The notes beneath the pieces were generated by a model. That model saw only the letters and a program-made list of their open reading frames with translations, made no database searches and was not told where the DNA came from. Shown here in pieces: positions 1 through 8,319 of a DNA stretch of 9,692 nt; positions within the stretch are counted from its first letter, which is position 1, and every line of letters begins with the position of its first letter. The stretch is from contig DONH01000114.1 of assembly GCA_003509235.1 (NCBI GenBank), positions 1-9,692 on the forward strand, read 5' to 3'. The position numbers and the translations under genes were made by a program. The stretch comes from Planctomycetaceae bacterium. GTDB lineage: Bacteria > Planctomycetota > Planctomycetia > Pirellulales > UBA1268.

Positions 1-1970
1 GCATCAGCAGTTTCACGAAGATTCTCTGGTACAAGGGTATCGGCAAGTCGCTGAATTTCTATTTCATTGTCATCAATCTGTTTAAGAAGACGATTGAGAT
101 CATCACGCAGGAGCCGCATCTCACGGGCAAACGTTTCTTTCTCTGTAAGTCGCATGCGACTGATTCGATACGCCGTATCTGAATCAACCCGCTGAAGATC
201 TGACTTGACATCAGCTGCCTGTAGCTCGACTTGATCCCGTAAAAGATCAAGATTTTCCAGAGATGCTTTGATAAGTGCTTGATCGGCGTCTTCAACTAGT
301 TTCTCTGTTGCCTTGGTCTCTTCTTTAAAATCGGGCTGTCGCTTCAGAACTGACTTCTCGACTCGAAATGCCGTAGCTTCCTCCACCTCTGCATTTGTAT
401 CTCCCTGATCTTTTGGTTTCAGAGGTGGTGGTAGGAGTAGTGGTTCCTCCTGTATGTTCTCAATCGCCGGTGGCACTAATTCCAAAGCATTCGGGTCATC
501 TTCAATTGGATCCTGACGAGGATCATCTACTTCCTTCAGGGGCTCTTCGGCACCGAAAGAATATGTCGCTAGAAAATCACCAATACCGTTTTGCAGAGCC
601 TGCATCTCAGGACTTATAAATTGAAATGGTTTAATAAATGTTTCATCAAGTGCCATTGCTGTATCCGATGGGATGTTCAGCACAGTGACTTTGAACGTTT
701 CAATCTGATTGGCAAGACCAGTTTTTACTGAAAGAAGATTGGCGCGGCTCGTCTCAACACTCTGACGCAACTGATCAACCTGTTCAACACCGACGAGCCC
801 AGCCTCAAGATTTGCATCGAGTTGCGCAAGTGCTCTGAGCTGGGCTGCTAAATTTTGCTCAGCATTTCGAATTTGCTGTCGCGATTGCAAAAGTCCAACG
901 AAACCACCAAGTTTTCCGGCACCACCACCAGCGAACCCAGCCCCTCCGGTTCCGCCTCCGGCAGTTTGAAGTCCATTTCCCTGACCTCCAAAAAACACGC
1001 CACCAATATTTCCAAAACCACCAACTCCTGTACCTGAAAAACCAGCGAAACCTGTGCCGCCAAAAAATCCACCACGGCGCTGCAATCGCCTCGGCTGATT
1101 ACTTCCAAAGGCAACCTGTAGGAAAAATCCTTGTCGATAGAATTGAAGCTGCCGCAGATTCCCCAAAAGTGTACGTTCAACAATTGTCAATGGTTCGAGT
1201 GCAATCGAACGACCAGAACGTTGTAACAAGGGTTGAATAAAATTAAAATCGAAAAATGAAACGTTTGTGTACTGATTCGGCCCCGCAAATTGCCAGACAA
1301 CGGAATTAACAAGTCCTACAATAAGTTCACCGGCTGTCGCGAGATTTCGACGGGCAAAGAGATCTGTTTCGGTACCCCATTGTGTAACCTGTCCGAACGG
1401 GTTGAGAGAACCACGGTTTCGATACTCAGTGGTATTGCCACCGAAAAACTGAACATCGAATCGAAAACGTTCAGTGCTCACATCAAGCGCCGAGAGATAG
1501 AGAGTCTGAAGCTGATCCCACCAATTGATTGAATTGAGATACGCCAGCTTCATTGCTGACTCGGTGTTAAGCTCAATCGCTCCGGCTTCTGTCAGATCAA
1601 CAACCTCACAGAGCCGAGAACGCCAAGCAGGATTATCGAGTGTTGTGCGATCACCGTTGATATGCCACCGATAGTATCCATGTTTTCCATCAACACAATG
1701 CATATAGCGATGAGCCGTTGGGTCATCTGGAGGCATCGGTGGAAAAATTTGATTGTACGGATCATGAAATCGACTTCTTTTATCTGATCGAACGTTGTAA
1801 TCAAACGGTACTTCCCACCGCGGATCGCAAGATTTCTCCTTAAGTAGCGCATTGACCTCCCGATCAGCCTGGAGGTAATACTTACCGCGCGAACACCCCA
1901 CGAGCAGAACAGTGCAAAGCGCTGCAATACTTAATGGTTTCAACCAACTCTCTGTGCGCGACGGTTTCAT
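1..1970 (-). CDS. TolC-family outer-membrane efflux-type lipoprotein, partial (C-terminus beyond left edge)
   Basis: The frame is open from the ATG at 1970 to the left edge, giving 656 codons with no stop. The N-terminus is a lipoprotein signal: basic start (MKPSR), hydrophobic stretch at about residues 13-24 and lipobox LVGC with Cys26. A DPRW motif follows at 49-52, then a PPMPPDDP block with HRYMHCVDG, which I recognise from planctomycetal TolC-like proteins. Residues 300-356 are a glycine-rich insert. Residues about 360-430 are Gln/Ala/Leu-rich heptad-like helix with the RQSVETSRANL type of sequence expected of a TolC alpha-barrel helix. Further charged coiled-coil sequence lies at about 560-656, after a Pro/Glu-rich linker. 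TolC relatives form trimeric export ducts; the substrate here cannot be told and no pump gene is in the window. The ATG is chosen for the signal peptide and a GAGG about 8 nt upstream. It is divergent from the BBP7 gene. Confidence 0.82.
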   Translation of the reverse strand, partial: MKPSRTESWLKPLSIAALCTVLLVGCSRGKYYLQADREVNALLKEKSCDPRWEVPFDYNVRSDKRSRFHDPYNQIFPPMPPDDPTAHRYMHCVDGKHGYYRWHINGDRTTLDNPAWRSRLCEVVDLTEAGAIELNTESAMKLAYLNSINWWDQLQTLYLSALDVSTERFRFDVQFFGGNTTEYRNRGSLNPFGQVTQWGTETDLFARRNLATAGELIVGLVNSVVWQFAGPNQYTNVSFFDFNFIQPLLQRSGRSIALEPLTIVERTLLGNLRQLQFYRQGFFLQVAFGSNQPRRLQRRGGFFGGTGFAGFSGTGVGGFGNIGGVFFGGQGNGLQTAGGGTGGAGFAGGGAGKLGGFVGLLQSRQQIRNAEQNLAAQLRALAQLDANLEAGLVGVEQVDQLRQSVETSRANLLSVKTGLANQIETFKVTVLNIPSDTAMALDETFIKPFQFISPEMQALQNGIGDFLATYSFGAEEPLKEVDDPRQDPIEDDPNALELVPPAIENIQEEPLLLPPPLKPKDQGDTNAEVEEATAFRVEKSVLKRQPDFKEETKATEKLVEDADQALIKASLENLDLLRDQVELQAADVKSDLQRVDSDTAYRISRMRLTEKETFAREMRLLRDDLNRLLKQIDDNEIEIQRLADTLVPENLRETAD

Positions 1971-2215
1971 GGAAGACGCCTCGCGGGGGAACGGGCGCTC
2001 TCGTGACAGGTTTCCACGACCCCGTGCACAGGGATTTGACGTGGCACCTCTGCTGACTGAATCGACTGAGTAGGCTGTAAATCTTTAACGAAAACATGGA
2101 CTAGGGTATCTAAGTTGTTTATATGGATTGGGGAGAAATAAACCCATTCAGGCCGCACGGTCACTCCAACCGATACATCTTAACTGTATGTGTGCGTCAA
2201 CAGATAAGGCCAAGC
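1971..2215. promoter_or_regulatory. Divergent intergenic region between TolC-like and BBP7 genes
   Basis: This 245-bp gap must hold the promoters of both outer-membrane genes. No pair of good -35/-10 boxes stands out on either strand. A short direct repeat, GACTGA at 2055-2060 and 2064-2069, lies inside it and could be a binding site or chance. A frame in phase with the BBP7 gene is open back to an ATG at 2123. Those extra 31 residues are polar and would sit before the signal peptide, so the region is read as noncoding leader. An AAGG at 2206-2209, six bases before the ATG at 2216, is the likely ribosome binding site of the BBP7 gene. Confidence 0.5.
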
Positions 2216-3742
2216 ATGTTTGAAAACCTGATGAAACAACCAAAAAGTTGGGGTGTGATCCTCTGCTGCGCGGTTGTTCCTCTAGGTATGCAAACTCTTT
2301 CTGCTGAGATCGGTTTGACCAGCCAACCAGAGCCACTCGGATATCCAGGCTCTATTGATGACCCGGCTGATACCCTCGCTGAAGAAGAAGCGGGGAGTAT
2401 CTGGGCGCCGCCTAAACGGGCTGACGATCTTCAAGTGCCCGCCGGGTTCGACCCTGTCCGAAGTAATGGTTTTTCTGAAAATCCAAGAGATCTCCTTACA
2501 TGTTTTAAGGAGCCAGCCCCGGCTTCACATTGTGACCGAAATATTGTGGACCGACATTGGATGGGCCCTGGTGAACTTGCCTACCACATGGCACCAAATC
2601 ACAAGCCATGCACAAGAGACCACACACGTGTTTTTCGTACTGAGTTCCCCGGACGTCTCTGGTTTTCAACTGAGTATCTTGTCTGGGCAACCACGGCTCA
2701 GGCCATACCTCCGCTTATCACAAGCAGTCCTATTTCCACAACGCCACCTGCTATTGGTGTCATTGGACAACCAGCAACTAGTATTCTTTTTGGAAACACG
2801 ATTTTCGACGGACCCATGCGTTCTGGTGCTCGACTCACAGCTGGCTTCTGGTTCACACCACAACAGGAACGAAGTGTTGAAGCATCCTGGTTTGGACTCG
2901 CTATTGCGAAGAAGTCTTTTCGCCTTTCAACAACTGGTGGTAATCCTTATCTTGCACGACCATATGTCGATGCCAATACCGGACAGCAAGCCGCTGTGGT
3001 TATTCCTGAGCCAGGACCGCAACCCAGCACTAATCCATCACTTCTTGATCAGACCGCTGATGCATTACTCAATAGTCAATTCGGAAGTGTCGACGTTTTA
3101 TATCGCTACAATACAACAAATGGAGAAGACTTTCATAGACGCTATTGGGTGGGTGGGTTTCGGTATCTCATGCTCGAAGATCAACTTGCAGTAAATCTAT
3201 CATCAAGCATTTCGGCAGTAGCACCAAGTTTTGACACCTACACTGCATCAGACTCGTTCCGAACACTCAACCAATTCTACGGAGGTGAATTTGGTGTGAT
3301 TGAGAAGTGGTGGCGAGAACGATGGTCACTCCAAGTTCTTGGCAAAGTTGCCCTGGGGGCAACAACGGTGACTACTCGTATTAACGGGTCGACAACAACG
3401 ACACAAACCACAGGTGCTGGCACAACAACAACGGGCACTTATCCGGGTGGCGTTCTCGCACAACGGACTAACCCAGGGAATGAACAGTCTTTGTTCGCCG
3501 CCGCAGGTGAATTTGGTGTAACGGCTGACTATGCCATTTGGTCACAGTTTCGCCTCTCGGTCGGTTATTCACTAATCTACTGGACAACGGTCGGTCGTGT
3601 GACAGATCAGATCGATCCATCCGTCAACCCAACACAATTTGGTGGTGGACCAATCTCGGCCCCTTTTAAACCGAGTTTTAATCTATCGACAACTGGCTTT
3701 TGGGCCCAAGGTGTTAATGCGGGTCTGGAATATCAGTTCTAA
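2216..3742 (+). CDS. BBP7 family outer-membrane beta-barrel protein
   Basis: A 508-residue protein. The start is set at the ATG at 2216: AAGG lies six bases upstream, and this start gives a signal peptide with basic KQPK at 7-10, hydrophobic core at about 12-25 and a probable cleavage after TLSA at residue 30. Residues 31-146 are a polar, proline-rich region. The barrel begins near Arg147 with RLWFSTEYLVW, followed by IPPLITSSP, a GVIGQPATSILFG block, then RSGARLTAGFWFTPQQ and an EASWFGL strand; this order is the BBP7 (putative beta-barrel porin-7) signature. Later strands include RYWVGGFRYLML. The chain ends in GLEYQF with a terminal Phe, as outer-membrane barrels usually do for BAM recognition. 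Residues 382-411 carry a Thr/Gly-rich low-complexity loop, probably external. Function is unknown for the family beyond a presumed porin or surface role. No partner gene follows on this strand. Confidence 0.9.
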   Translation: MFENLMKQPKSWGVILCCAVVPLGMQTLSAEIGLTSQPEPLGYPGSIDDPADTLAEEEAGSIWAPPKRADDLQVPAGFDPVRSNGFSENPRDLLTCFKEPAPASHCDRNIVDRHWMGPGELAYHMAPNHKPCTRDHTRVFRTEFPGRLWFSTEYLVWATTAQAIPPLITSSPISTTPPAIGVIGQPATSILFGNTIFDGPMRSGARLTAGFWFTPQQERSVEASWFGLAIAKKSFRLSTTGGNPYLARPYVDANTGQQAAVVIPEPGPQPSTNPSLLDQTADALLNSQFGSVDVLYRYNTTNGEDFHRRYWVGGFRYLMLEDQLAVNLSSSISAVAPSFDTYTASDSFRTLNQFYGGEFGVIEKWWRERWSLQVLGKVALGATTVTTRINGSTTTTQTTGAGTTTTGTYPGGVLAQRTNPGNEQSLFAAAGEFGVTADYAIWSQFRLSVGYSLIYWTTVGRVTDQIDPSVNPTQFGGGPISAPFKPSFNLSTTGFWAQGVNAGLEYQF

Positions 3743-3767
3743 TCCCGAAACATCTCCTTGTTGTTGC

Positions 3768-3790
3768 GAATCTGGGTTACCCAAGATTTT
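3768..3790 (+). terminator. Weak terminator-like hairpin in a convergent gap
   Basis: In the 182-bp gap between two convergent genes, AATCTGGG (3769-3776) can pair with CCCA plus GATT (3780-3788) around a TTA loop, with one bulged A at 3784. A run of four T (3787-3790) follows, partly inside the stem. It is the only terminator-like structure I see after the BBP7 gene. The short T-run and the bulge make it weak. The rest of the gap, up to 3924, shows no clear feature. Confidence 0.35.
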
Positions 3791-3924
3791 GAGCATCGAC
3801 ACATCTCAACGAAGCCACCTAACAGCTCACTGGGATGCACTCACAAACCTCAATACTGCAAATGAAGTCTAACGACGGGAAGCGAAGAACAGTTCGATAC
3901 AGAATACGCCAGGGACGCATGGAT

Positions 3925-4620
3925 TCATCTCACCGGCTTCCCATGGGCTCGTAACTTGACCACAACATCCCGGCCAAGAATTCCCCGCATCTTGAAGGCA
4001 AGTGTTGGTTTCCTATCGAGCAGCTTGTTCAGGCTTTCCTGAGACCAGGCTAAGACCTGGCTTGCTTCGGTGGCAACAACATCAGCCGTTGCTCTTTCAC
4101 CAGAAAGAAAACTCATTTCACCAACGAATTGCCCTGGCTCATTACGAGCTATGATTTCGCCACCAGACCGCACTTCAAGAGATCCTCGCTCAAGCACCTG
4201 AATGTCATGAACCACCGAATCACGCTGAATAAGCATTGTTCCGGCTTCAATTTCACGCCACTCGCCTCGTTTCAGCAATTGGCGAAATTCACCCGGGGTT
4301 AGTTCAGAGAAGACTTTGTCGTAGAGTTCTTGTGCTGTCCCATCCATGCGCCGCGGGCGCCGCTCTCGTAAAAGAATACCGATCTGGATAAGGTTCACCG
4401 TAATGAACAGTGCGTTCCAGCCGATTGGTGCCCAGAGGATATGGTCACTACAGTTGCAATAAAATGGAAGAAGTGACAAACCCGCAAATATTGTCAGCAC
4501 TCGCAACCAGAGAATATCGCGTACAAGATATGACGTCAGGTACAGAACGTTTGCAACATGCACCATGTCATCAACGCATGGGCAGTATATCGTGAGCAGA
4601 AATAAAATAGCTGGATCCAT
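3925..4620 (-). CDS. Popeye-type membrane protein with C-terminal cyclic-nucleotide-binding domain
   Basis: A 231-residue protein with two parts. Residues 1-85 hold about three hydrophobic segments (5-16, 36-54, 61-84) and the sequence HVANVLYL, RDILWLRVL and WAPIGWNALFITVNLIQI, which resembles the membrane part of Popeye-domain proteins. Residues about 105-225 form a cNMP-binding fold: EIEAGTMLIQ, a QVLERGSLEV strand, and a phosphate-binding cassette with GEMSFLSGERATADV. Glu168 and Arg176 occupy the ribose- and phosphate-contacting positions of CAP/PKA-type domains, so binding of cAMP or cGMP is plausible. There is no helix-turn-helix, so it is a membrane sensor rather than a CRP-type regulator. 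The ATG at 4620 is preferred over TTG at 4626 because AAGGGG lies eight bases upstream. It starts 57 bp after the cytochrome stop on the same strand, so co-transcription is likely. What it signals to is unknown. Confidence 0.8.
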   Translation of the reverse strand: MDPAILFLLTIYCPCVDDMVHVANVLYLTSYLVRDILWLRVLTIFAGLSLLPFYCNCSDHILWAPIGWNALFITVNLIQIGILLRERRPRRMDGTAQELYDKVFSELTPGEFRQLLKRGEWREIEAGTMLIQRDSVVHDIQVLERGSLEVRSGGEIIARNEPGQFVGEMSFLSGERATADVVATEASQVLAWSQESLNKLLDRKPTLAFKMRGILGRDVVVKLRAHGKPVR

Positions 4621-4677
4621 CAACAACGCCCCTTTTTCCCCCTTTCCATTCCATACGATGCAATTGACTACGTCGGG

Positions 4678-7641
4678 TCAACTGCAACGCTTTCGATTCA
4701 ATTCATCCTTTTCGTGCGATTCTGTAACTTCTTCTTCATCAGTCGCAATCTTAAACTTCCATCCATCAATAACTGTTCCTTCTGTTTTCAGATGTGACAT
4801 CAAGAAGAATAAACGCCGCCGGGCATCCCCTTCCGGACCTTCTGGGATATCACTGAACCGATCTCGAAGATAGTACGGAGCCCACGCCTGCGAGTAGAGC
4901 GTGGCTTTCAGACGTAACTTTCGGCAATCAAAACATTCTGGAACCGTGACGCGGTAACTGACAATATCTGTTCCCAGACCATCAGCATATTGCGGATCTT
5001 CTCCCACACCATGTGGGTGTGTGGCTTCAACAAATGCTGCTGGCATCTCACTACTCGGCCCCTTGGCTGACCAACCTCGAGGTAAGAGCCGGTTATCTTT
5101 TGCGTCATGTGTCCTATGAAGAAAACTTGTTGTAAATTTCCCAGAAGCATTCTGAGTCAACTCTTCATAAATCTGAACCTGATTCGAATTACTGATAACA
5201 CGATGGTGCGGCTGGTAGGCTTGCTGTTGGCGTTGACCGTCTCCAAGCTCATCAAAGAATTCTGAGGGTAACACGCGACCATTCTCACCAACAATGACAC
5301 CGGCACCATTTGTTAAACCCGATGACCAGATAATCCGGTCCCGCCCATAAGTGTCGTCCACAAGCAGAAACTCGATCCACACGCGACGAAATCCAACGCC
5401 ACTTGGCAGACGATGACCTGTCAGATTGGTCACTCTCACATCAGCTGCTATGGTCTGGCCAGCAGTTTCCACATTCAGTATTTCAACGGTGGCCGTGTTT
5501 TTCCGTGCGTTTTGCACGTAGTTATCAATGGCAAAGTGAATCCCTTCCACGCCAGTCTCGTAATCAGGCAAACGAACTCCAAGCACATCATTAAACTGCC
5601 TGAAGATCTCAAGCAGGAAGACATTCATGCCCTGAAATGTATGTCGCCGAAAACCCTTGTTACGAAATCGAACGTGATGGTCTTCGCGAGCGAGTGCATG
5701 ATCAGATTCCGGATATTCTTGGTCCTGAAGAACCGCAATTTTTGTCGCAATTTGATCAATTGAAAGATCACCATCTGGACTTTCATATCCATTGGGCATG
5801 TGGCATTCCTGGCAGCTCCGTGATTCAGAAGTTCGACCAAATTCATCCTGAAAACTACTGTTGAGCCACTCCAAATACGTCGCCTGCTCAATCTTATGTG
5901 TAAAGCCTTGAAATTGCGGCGTCTTTTCAGACGCAAGCAACTGTTCAAGATGCTCTTGCGGCGGTTGTTTAACTCCAGCAGGGGGATGCTCCAACGGCCA
6001 GTCGAGAACTGGCAGATTAATGACATGGCACGTTGCACACATTCGTGATGATTGAATAAATGGACTGTGTTTTGGAGCGGCGCCAAGTACTTTGAGCATC
6101 GGCTTCGTGACAACGTCTTTAAACGGTCCATAGATCTCATTTGCAGGACCCGTCTTAAATTGGCCTGTTATCGAATTGGCCAGAAAACCTTGAAGGTCTG
6201 GATATTCCTCAACCATTCCGTGACAAACAGTGCAACTGATTCCATCCCGAGCTAAACCGCCATATTTATGATGCGGGTGATTTGGATCGGCAACGTGAAA
6301 CCAATCAAGATTTTCTTTACCTTTTGTTTCCCACGGTTTGAGACCCGTATCAAATTCGTGTTGTCGTTTTCCAAGGGCACCATGACACCGCAGGCACGTA
6401 TTTACTACTTGGTCACCGTACGCGTCCGCCTGATCACCGGGTAATTCTCGTGTAAGTTGTGACAACTCACTTTCAAGTTGCGCATGGAAAACCGGGTCGC
6501 GTCCAGCAAGACCCATTGGTGACCATCTCCACTCACCATAGGGCGAAACGTTCAGGCCTCCTCGCTTCGTTTCCAGAAACATAACGGGGCTCGCACTATG
6601 CCGACCAGTGGCAGCACTATGACACATCAAGCACTGATCTGATGTCAAAAATCGCTCAGGAATCGATGCATGTGGGGTGACGTGATCATTCGATTCGGCT
6701 GGGAACTTCCGTACTTCTGGATACGTAACGTATTTCGAAGATTTGTACGTATTAAGAAATTCGAAACTTGGCCGGGTTGGACCTGGATCCATTGGAGCAC
6801 GAAACGCTGGAGGTTCCGGATCATGGCGGAAGTCGTATGGCTGGAGCGCTGTTGGAATTTCTCGCCATGTGTTATCGACGAAATACTGTACTGGCTCGCC
6901 GGGAAAACCCGTGATATTCCGTAAGGATGAAAACGTCCCCCCCTCCTCAGCAACAGAATGACAACGCACGCAGGCGAGAACGAATCCTGCCTGCGGATAA
7001 TCAAAAGAATCGGGACTGTCGTATTCCTGACCCTCAAAGACACTTGCCCAGAACCAACCATCTGGTGCTCCAGAACTGTCTTTGATCATCACATCACAAC
7101 CGGCAGAAGATGGAAGCCGCATCACAGCAAGAATTTCTTCTTCCGTCATATCTTCATATCGAGCGGCTGGTGGCGGAAGCATTTCTTTAATGATCATTCC
7201 GCCCTCCGGAATACTCCCTTCACGAGGTGCTTTTTCCGGTGCCTTTCCCGAATCACGACCCTCAGGCCAGAAATCTGGATTACCTGTTAACCAGTACATC
7301 ACTTTGGGTGAATAAAAGCACCGGACTGCGGGATGCGTTCCATAGTATTTTCCTTTTACATACGCACCGGTATCGCGCACGTACTTGTCGTGACTCCATC
7401 CCAACTGCGTCGCATAAGCTCGACTCTTAATAAATGGAAAGAGTATTTTTTCGTACTCGATATGACTCATCGTTGTAGGCAGGGGTAACGGATGCTCTCC
7501 GGCATAAAGACCTGGCACCTGTTTTGCAACTGCCATGTGGTGGGTGTACTCAGCTACCTGTGGTAATTCTGCTGCCTGGGTCAAGCCAGCCAGCAAAAAT
7601 ACTCCACACACCAATGCCCCCACCACACGAATTGATCTCAT
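4678..7641 (-). CDS. Secreted hexahaem cytochrome c with N-terminal P460-like domain
   Basis: A 987-residue exported protein. The ATG at 7641 is preferred to one 24 bases upstream because it gives a clean signal peptide (residues 1-23, cleaved near TQA). Residues about 90-245 match a cytochrome P460 domain: GGMIIKEML with Lys152 aligning with the haem-crosslinking Lys of P460, VMIKDSSGAPDGWFWA, then the haem site CVRCH at 224-228. Five more CXXCH sites follow: 337-341, 416-420, 470-474, 535-539 and 610-614. From about 716 to 960 is a beta-rich domain with TNLTGHRLPSG (His743), QVQIYE and DNRLLPRG, known from the C-termini of other multihaem cytochromes. C903/C906 form CFDCR, which lacks the His and is not counted as a haem site. 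P460 proteins oxidise hydroxylamine or NO; whether this one does is inference. It probably works in the periplasm and heads an operon with the Popeye-type gene. Confidence 0.85.
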   Translation of the reverse strand: MRSIRVVGALVCGVFLLAGLTQAAELPQVAEYTHHMAVAKQVPGLYAGEHPLPLPTTMSHIEYEKILFPFIKSRAYATQLGWSHDKYVRDTGAYVKGKYYGTHPAVRCFYSPKVMYWLTGNPDFWPEGRDSGKAPEKAPREGSIPEGGMIIKEMLPPPAARYEDMTEEEILAVMRLPSSAGCDVMIKDSSGAPDGWFWASVFEGQEYDSPDSFDYPQAGFVLACVRCHSVAEEGGTFSSLRNITGFPGEPVQYFVDNTWREIPTALQPYDFRHDPEPPAFRAPMDPGPTRPSFEFLNTYKSSKYVTYPEVRKFPAESNDHVTPHASIPERFLTSDQCLMCHSAATGRHSASPVMFLETKRGGLNVSPYGEWRWSPMGLAGRDPVFHAQLESELSQLTRELPGDQADAYGDQVVNTCLRCHGALGKRQHEFDTGLKPWETKGKENLDWFHVADPNHPHHKYGGLARDGISCTVCHGMVEEYPDLQGFLANSITGQFKTGPANEIYGPFKDVVTKPMLKVLGAAPKHSPFIQSSRMCATCHVINLPVLDWPLEHPPAGVKQPPQEHLEQLLASEKTPQFQGFTHKIEQATYLEWLNSSFQDEFGRTSESRSCQECHMPNGYESPDGDLSIDQIATKIAVLQDQEYPESDHALAREDHHVRFRNKGFRRHTFQGMNVFLLEIFRQFNDVLGVRLPDYETGVEGIHFAIDNYVQNARKNTATVEILNVETAGQTIAADVRVTNLTGHRLPSGVGFRRVWIEFLLVDDTYGRDRIIWSSGLTNGAGVIVGENGRVLPSEFFDELGDGQRQQQAYQPHHRVISNSNQVQIYEELTQNASGKFTTSFLHRTHDAKDNRLLPRGWSAKGPSSEMPAAFVEATHPHGVGEDPQYADGLGTDIVSYRVTVPECFDCRKLRLKATLYSQAWAPYYLRDRFSDIPEGPEGDARRRLFFLMSHLKTEGTVIDGWKFKIATDEEEVTESHEKDELNRKRCS

Positions 7642-7655
7642 AGTCTCTCTTTCAC

Positions 7656-7678
7656 AAAAGCTCATCCAGTCAGCTTTT
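7656..7678 (-). other. Stem-loop in the leader of the cytochrome gene
   Basis: AAAAGCT (7656-7662) and AGCTTTT (7672-7678) form perfect 7-bp arms around a 9-base loop. On the minus strand the 3' arm ends in TTTT and lies about 15 bases before the cytochrome ATG, just before its weak GAAAGAGAG ribosome-binding region. It lies three bases after the stop of the hydrolase relic, so it could be that gene's old terminator, a leader structure of the cytochrome gene, or both. The stem is AT-rich and would be only moderately stable. Confidence 0.35.
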
Positions 7679-7680
7679 CA

Positions 7681-8001
7681 CTAGGAAAATATCGTCATTT
7701 CTACAAACGCATCTTGTGACTCGTCTGCGACCAGATTGCTGAAATACCGATAATGCGCAATTCCTTCGATAAGGTGCAACGACACTGGCACACCAAAACG
7801 GTGAAGTTTGCGGCATAAGAGGACAGTAAGGCCTAAAAACAGATACCTTGTGCCCAAAAACAGCATTACTGGAAGCAACCATTCAAACCTTTTTCAAAGT
7901 GACCAGAGATAGAAAATCACACGATCACAACCGTTCGCGTAAAGGTTTGCCAGTTGAACTGGCAGAGCACAGTAGATGAGCAAAAGATCATCGAACAACT
8001 T
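7681..8001 (-). pseudogene. Decayed C-terminal part of an alpha/beta hydrolase (esterase/lipase type)
   Basis: Reading the minus strand in one frame from about 8001 to the TAG at 7681 gives a sequence like the C-terminal third of HSL-type esterases. First comes LANLYANGCDR, then, after a TGA at 7894-7896, LPVMLFLGTRYLFLG, RKLHRFGVPVSLHLIEG and AHYRYF. The family form is PP-T-L-GTRD-L-LS, RKL-x-AGV-x-V-x-LHV-x-EG and H. The catalytic Asp of GTRD is Tyr here (codon TAT, 7843-7845; one base from GAT), while the catalytic His is kept (7753-7755), 30 residues later as expected. The in-frame stop and lost Asp make it a pseudogene. The frame stays open upstream to 8214, but I cannot recognise a GDSAGG nucleophile motif there, so the N-terminal part is deleted or too diverged, and the right boundary is approximate. 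Confidence 0.6.
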
Positions 8002-8319
8002 TGTTTGTCTTGAAACTGATATCACAATTTTTGAAATCATCACAGTGAGTTCAAATGATAAAAGGTCTCCGTTTCCTACGCCACTGGAAAAATCACTTGA
8101 ATAGACTTGGGCTCTTAGTAGATGGTGTATGTGTTGGTACGAACGAAACGTACACCGCGCTGGCTCTCGAGAATGAATCTCATTATCACTTTCTGGTAAA
8201 AATATTTTTGTCAAAGTTAAGAGATTCCTCTGCCCGAACTCTTATTACATTGCTAGAATGTCAAAAGAATTTCTGTTGACGAATCTTTTACTTACCTGTT
8301 TTGAACGCTGGAGAATTTG
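8002..8319. other. Intergenic stretch, probably eroded hydrolase sequence plus ferritin upstream region
   Basis: About 320 bases separate the recognisable hydrolase relic from ferritin. Short open frames exist on both strands (plus 8055-8279, minus 8214-8002) but neither has a ribosome binding site or a recognisable family. The minus frame is continuous with the relic and may be its eroded middle part. A TTGACG lies at 8276-8281 before the ferritin gene, but there is no matching -10 box at the right distance. No Fur-box-like palindrome was seen. Confidence 0.4.

Noticed and set aside
2043..2056. Sigma54-like TGGCAC element in the divergent region
   Set aside because: The GG is not followed by GC at the required spacing, so the -12 element is missing.
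2123..2215. Upstream ATG at 2123 as the start of the BBP7 gene
   Set aside because: It would add 31 polar residues ahead of a good signal peptide and has no ribosome binding site; the ATG at 2216 has AAGG at six bases.
4924..4935. CFDCR in the cytochrome as a seventh haem site
   Set aside because: The His after the second Cys is replaced by Arg; without other evidence it is treated as two cysteines within the C-terminal beta domain.
5625..6140. Long minus-strand open frame within the cytochrome gene
   Set aside because: It lies wholly inside the cytochrome coding region in another frame and its translation is basic and motif-free, as expected of a shadow frame.
7894..7896. TGA inside the hydrolase frame read as selenocysteine
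   Set aside because: The position corresponds to a variable loop before the catalytic Asp, no suitable hairpin directly after the TGA was seen, and the catalytic Asp is also lost. Decay is simpler.
8055..8279. Small plus-strand open frame upstream of ferritin as a gene
   Set aside because: No ribosome binding site, no recognisable motif, and it overlaps the eroded hydrolase region on the other strand.
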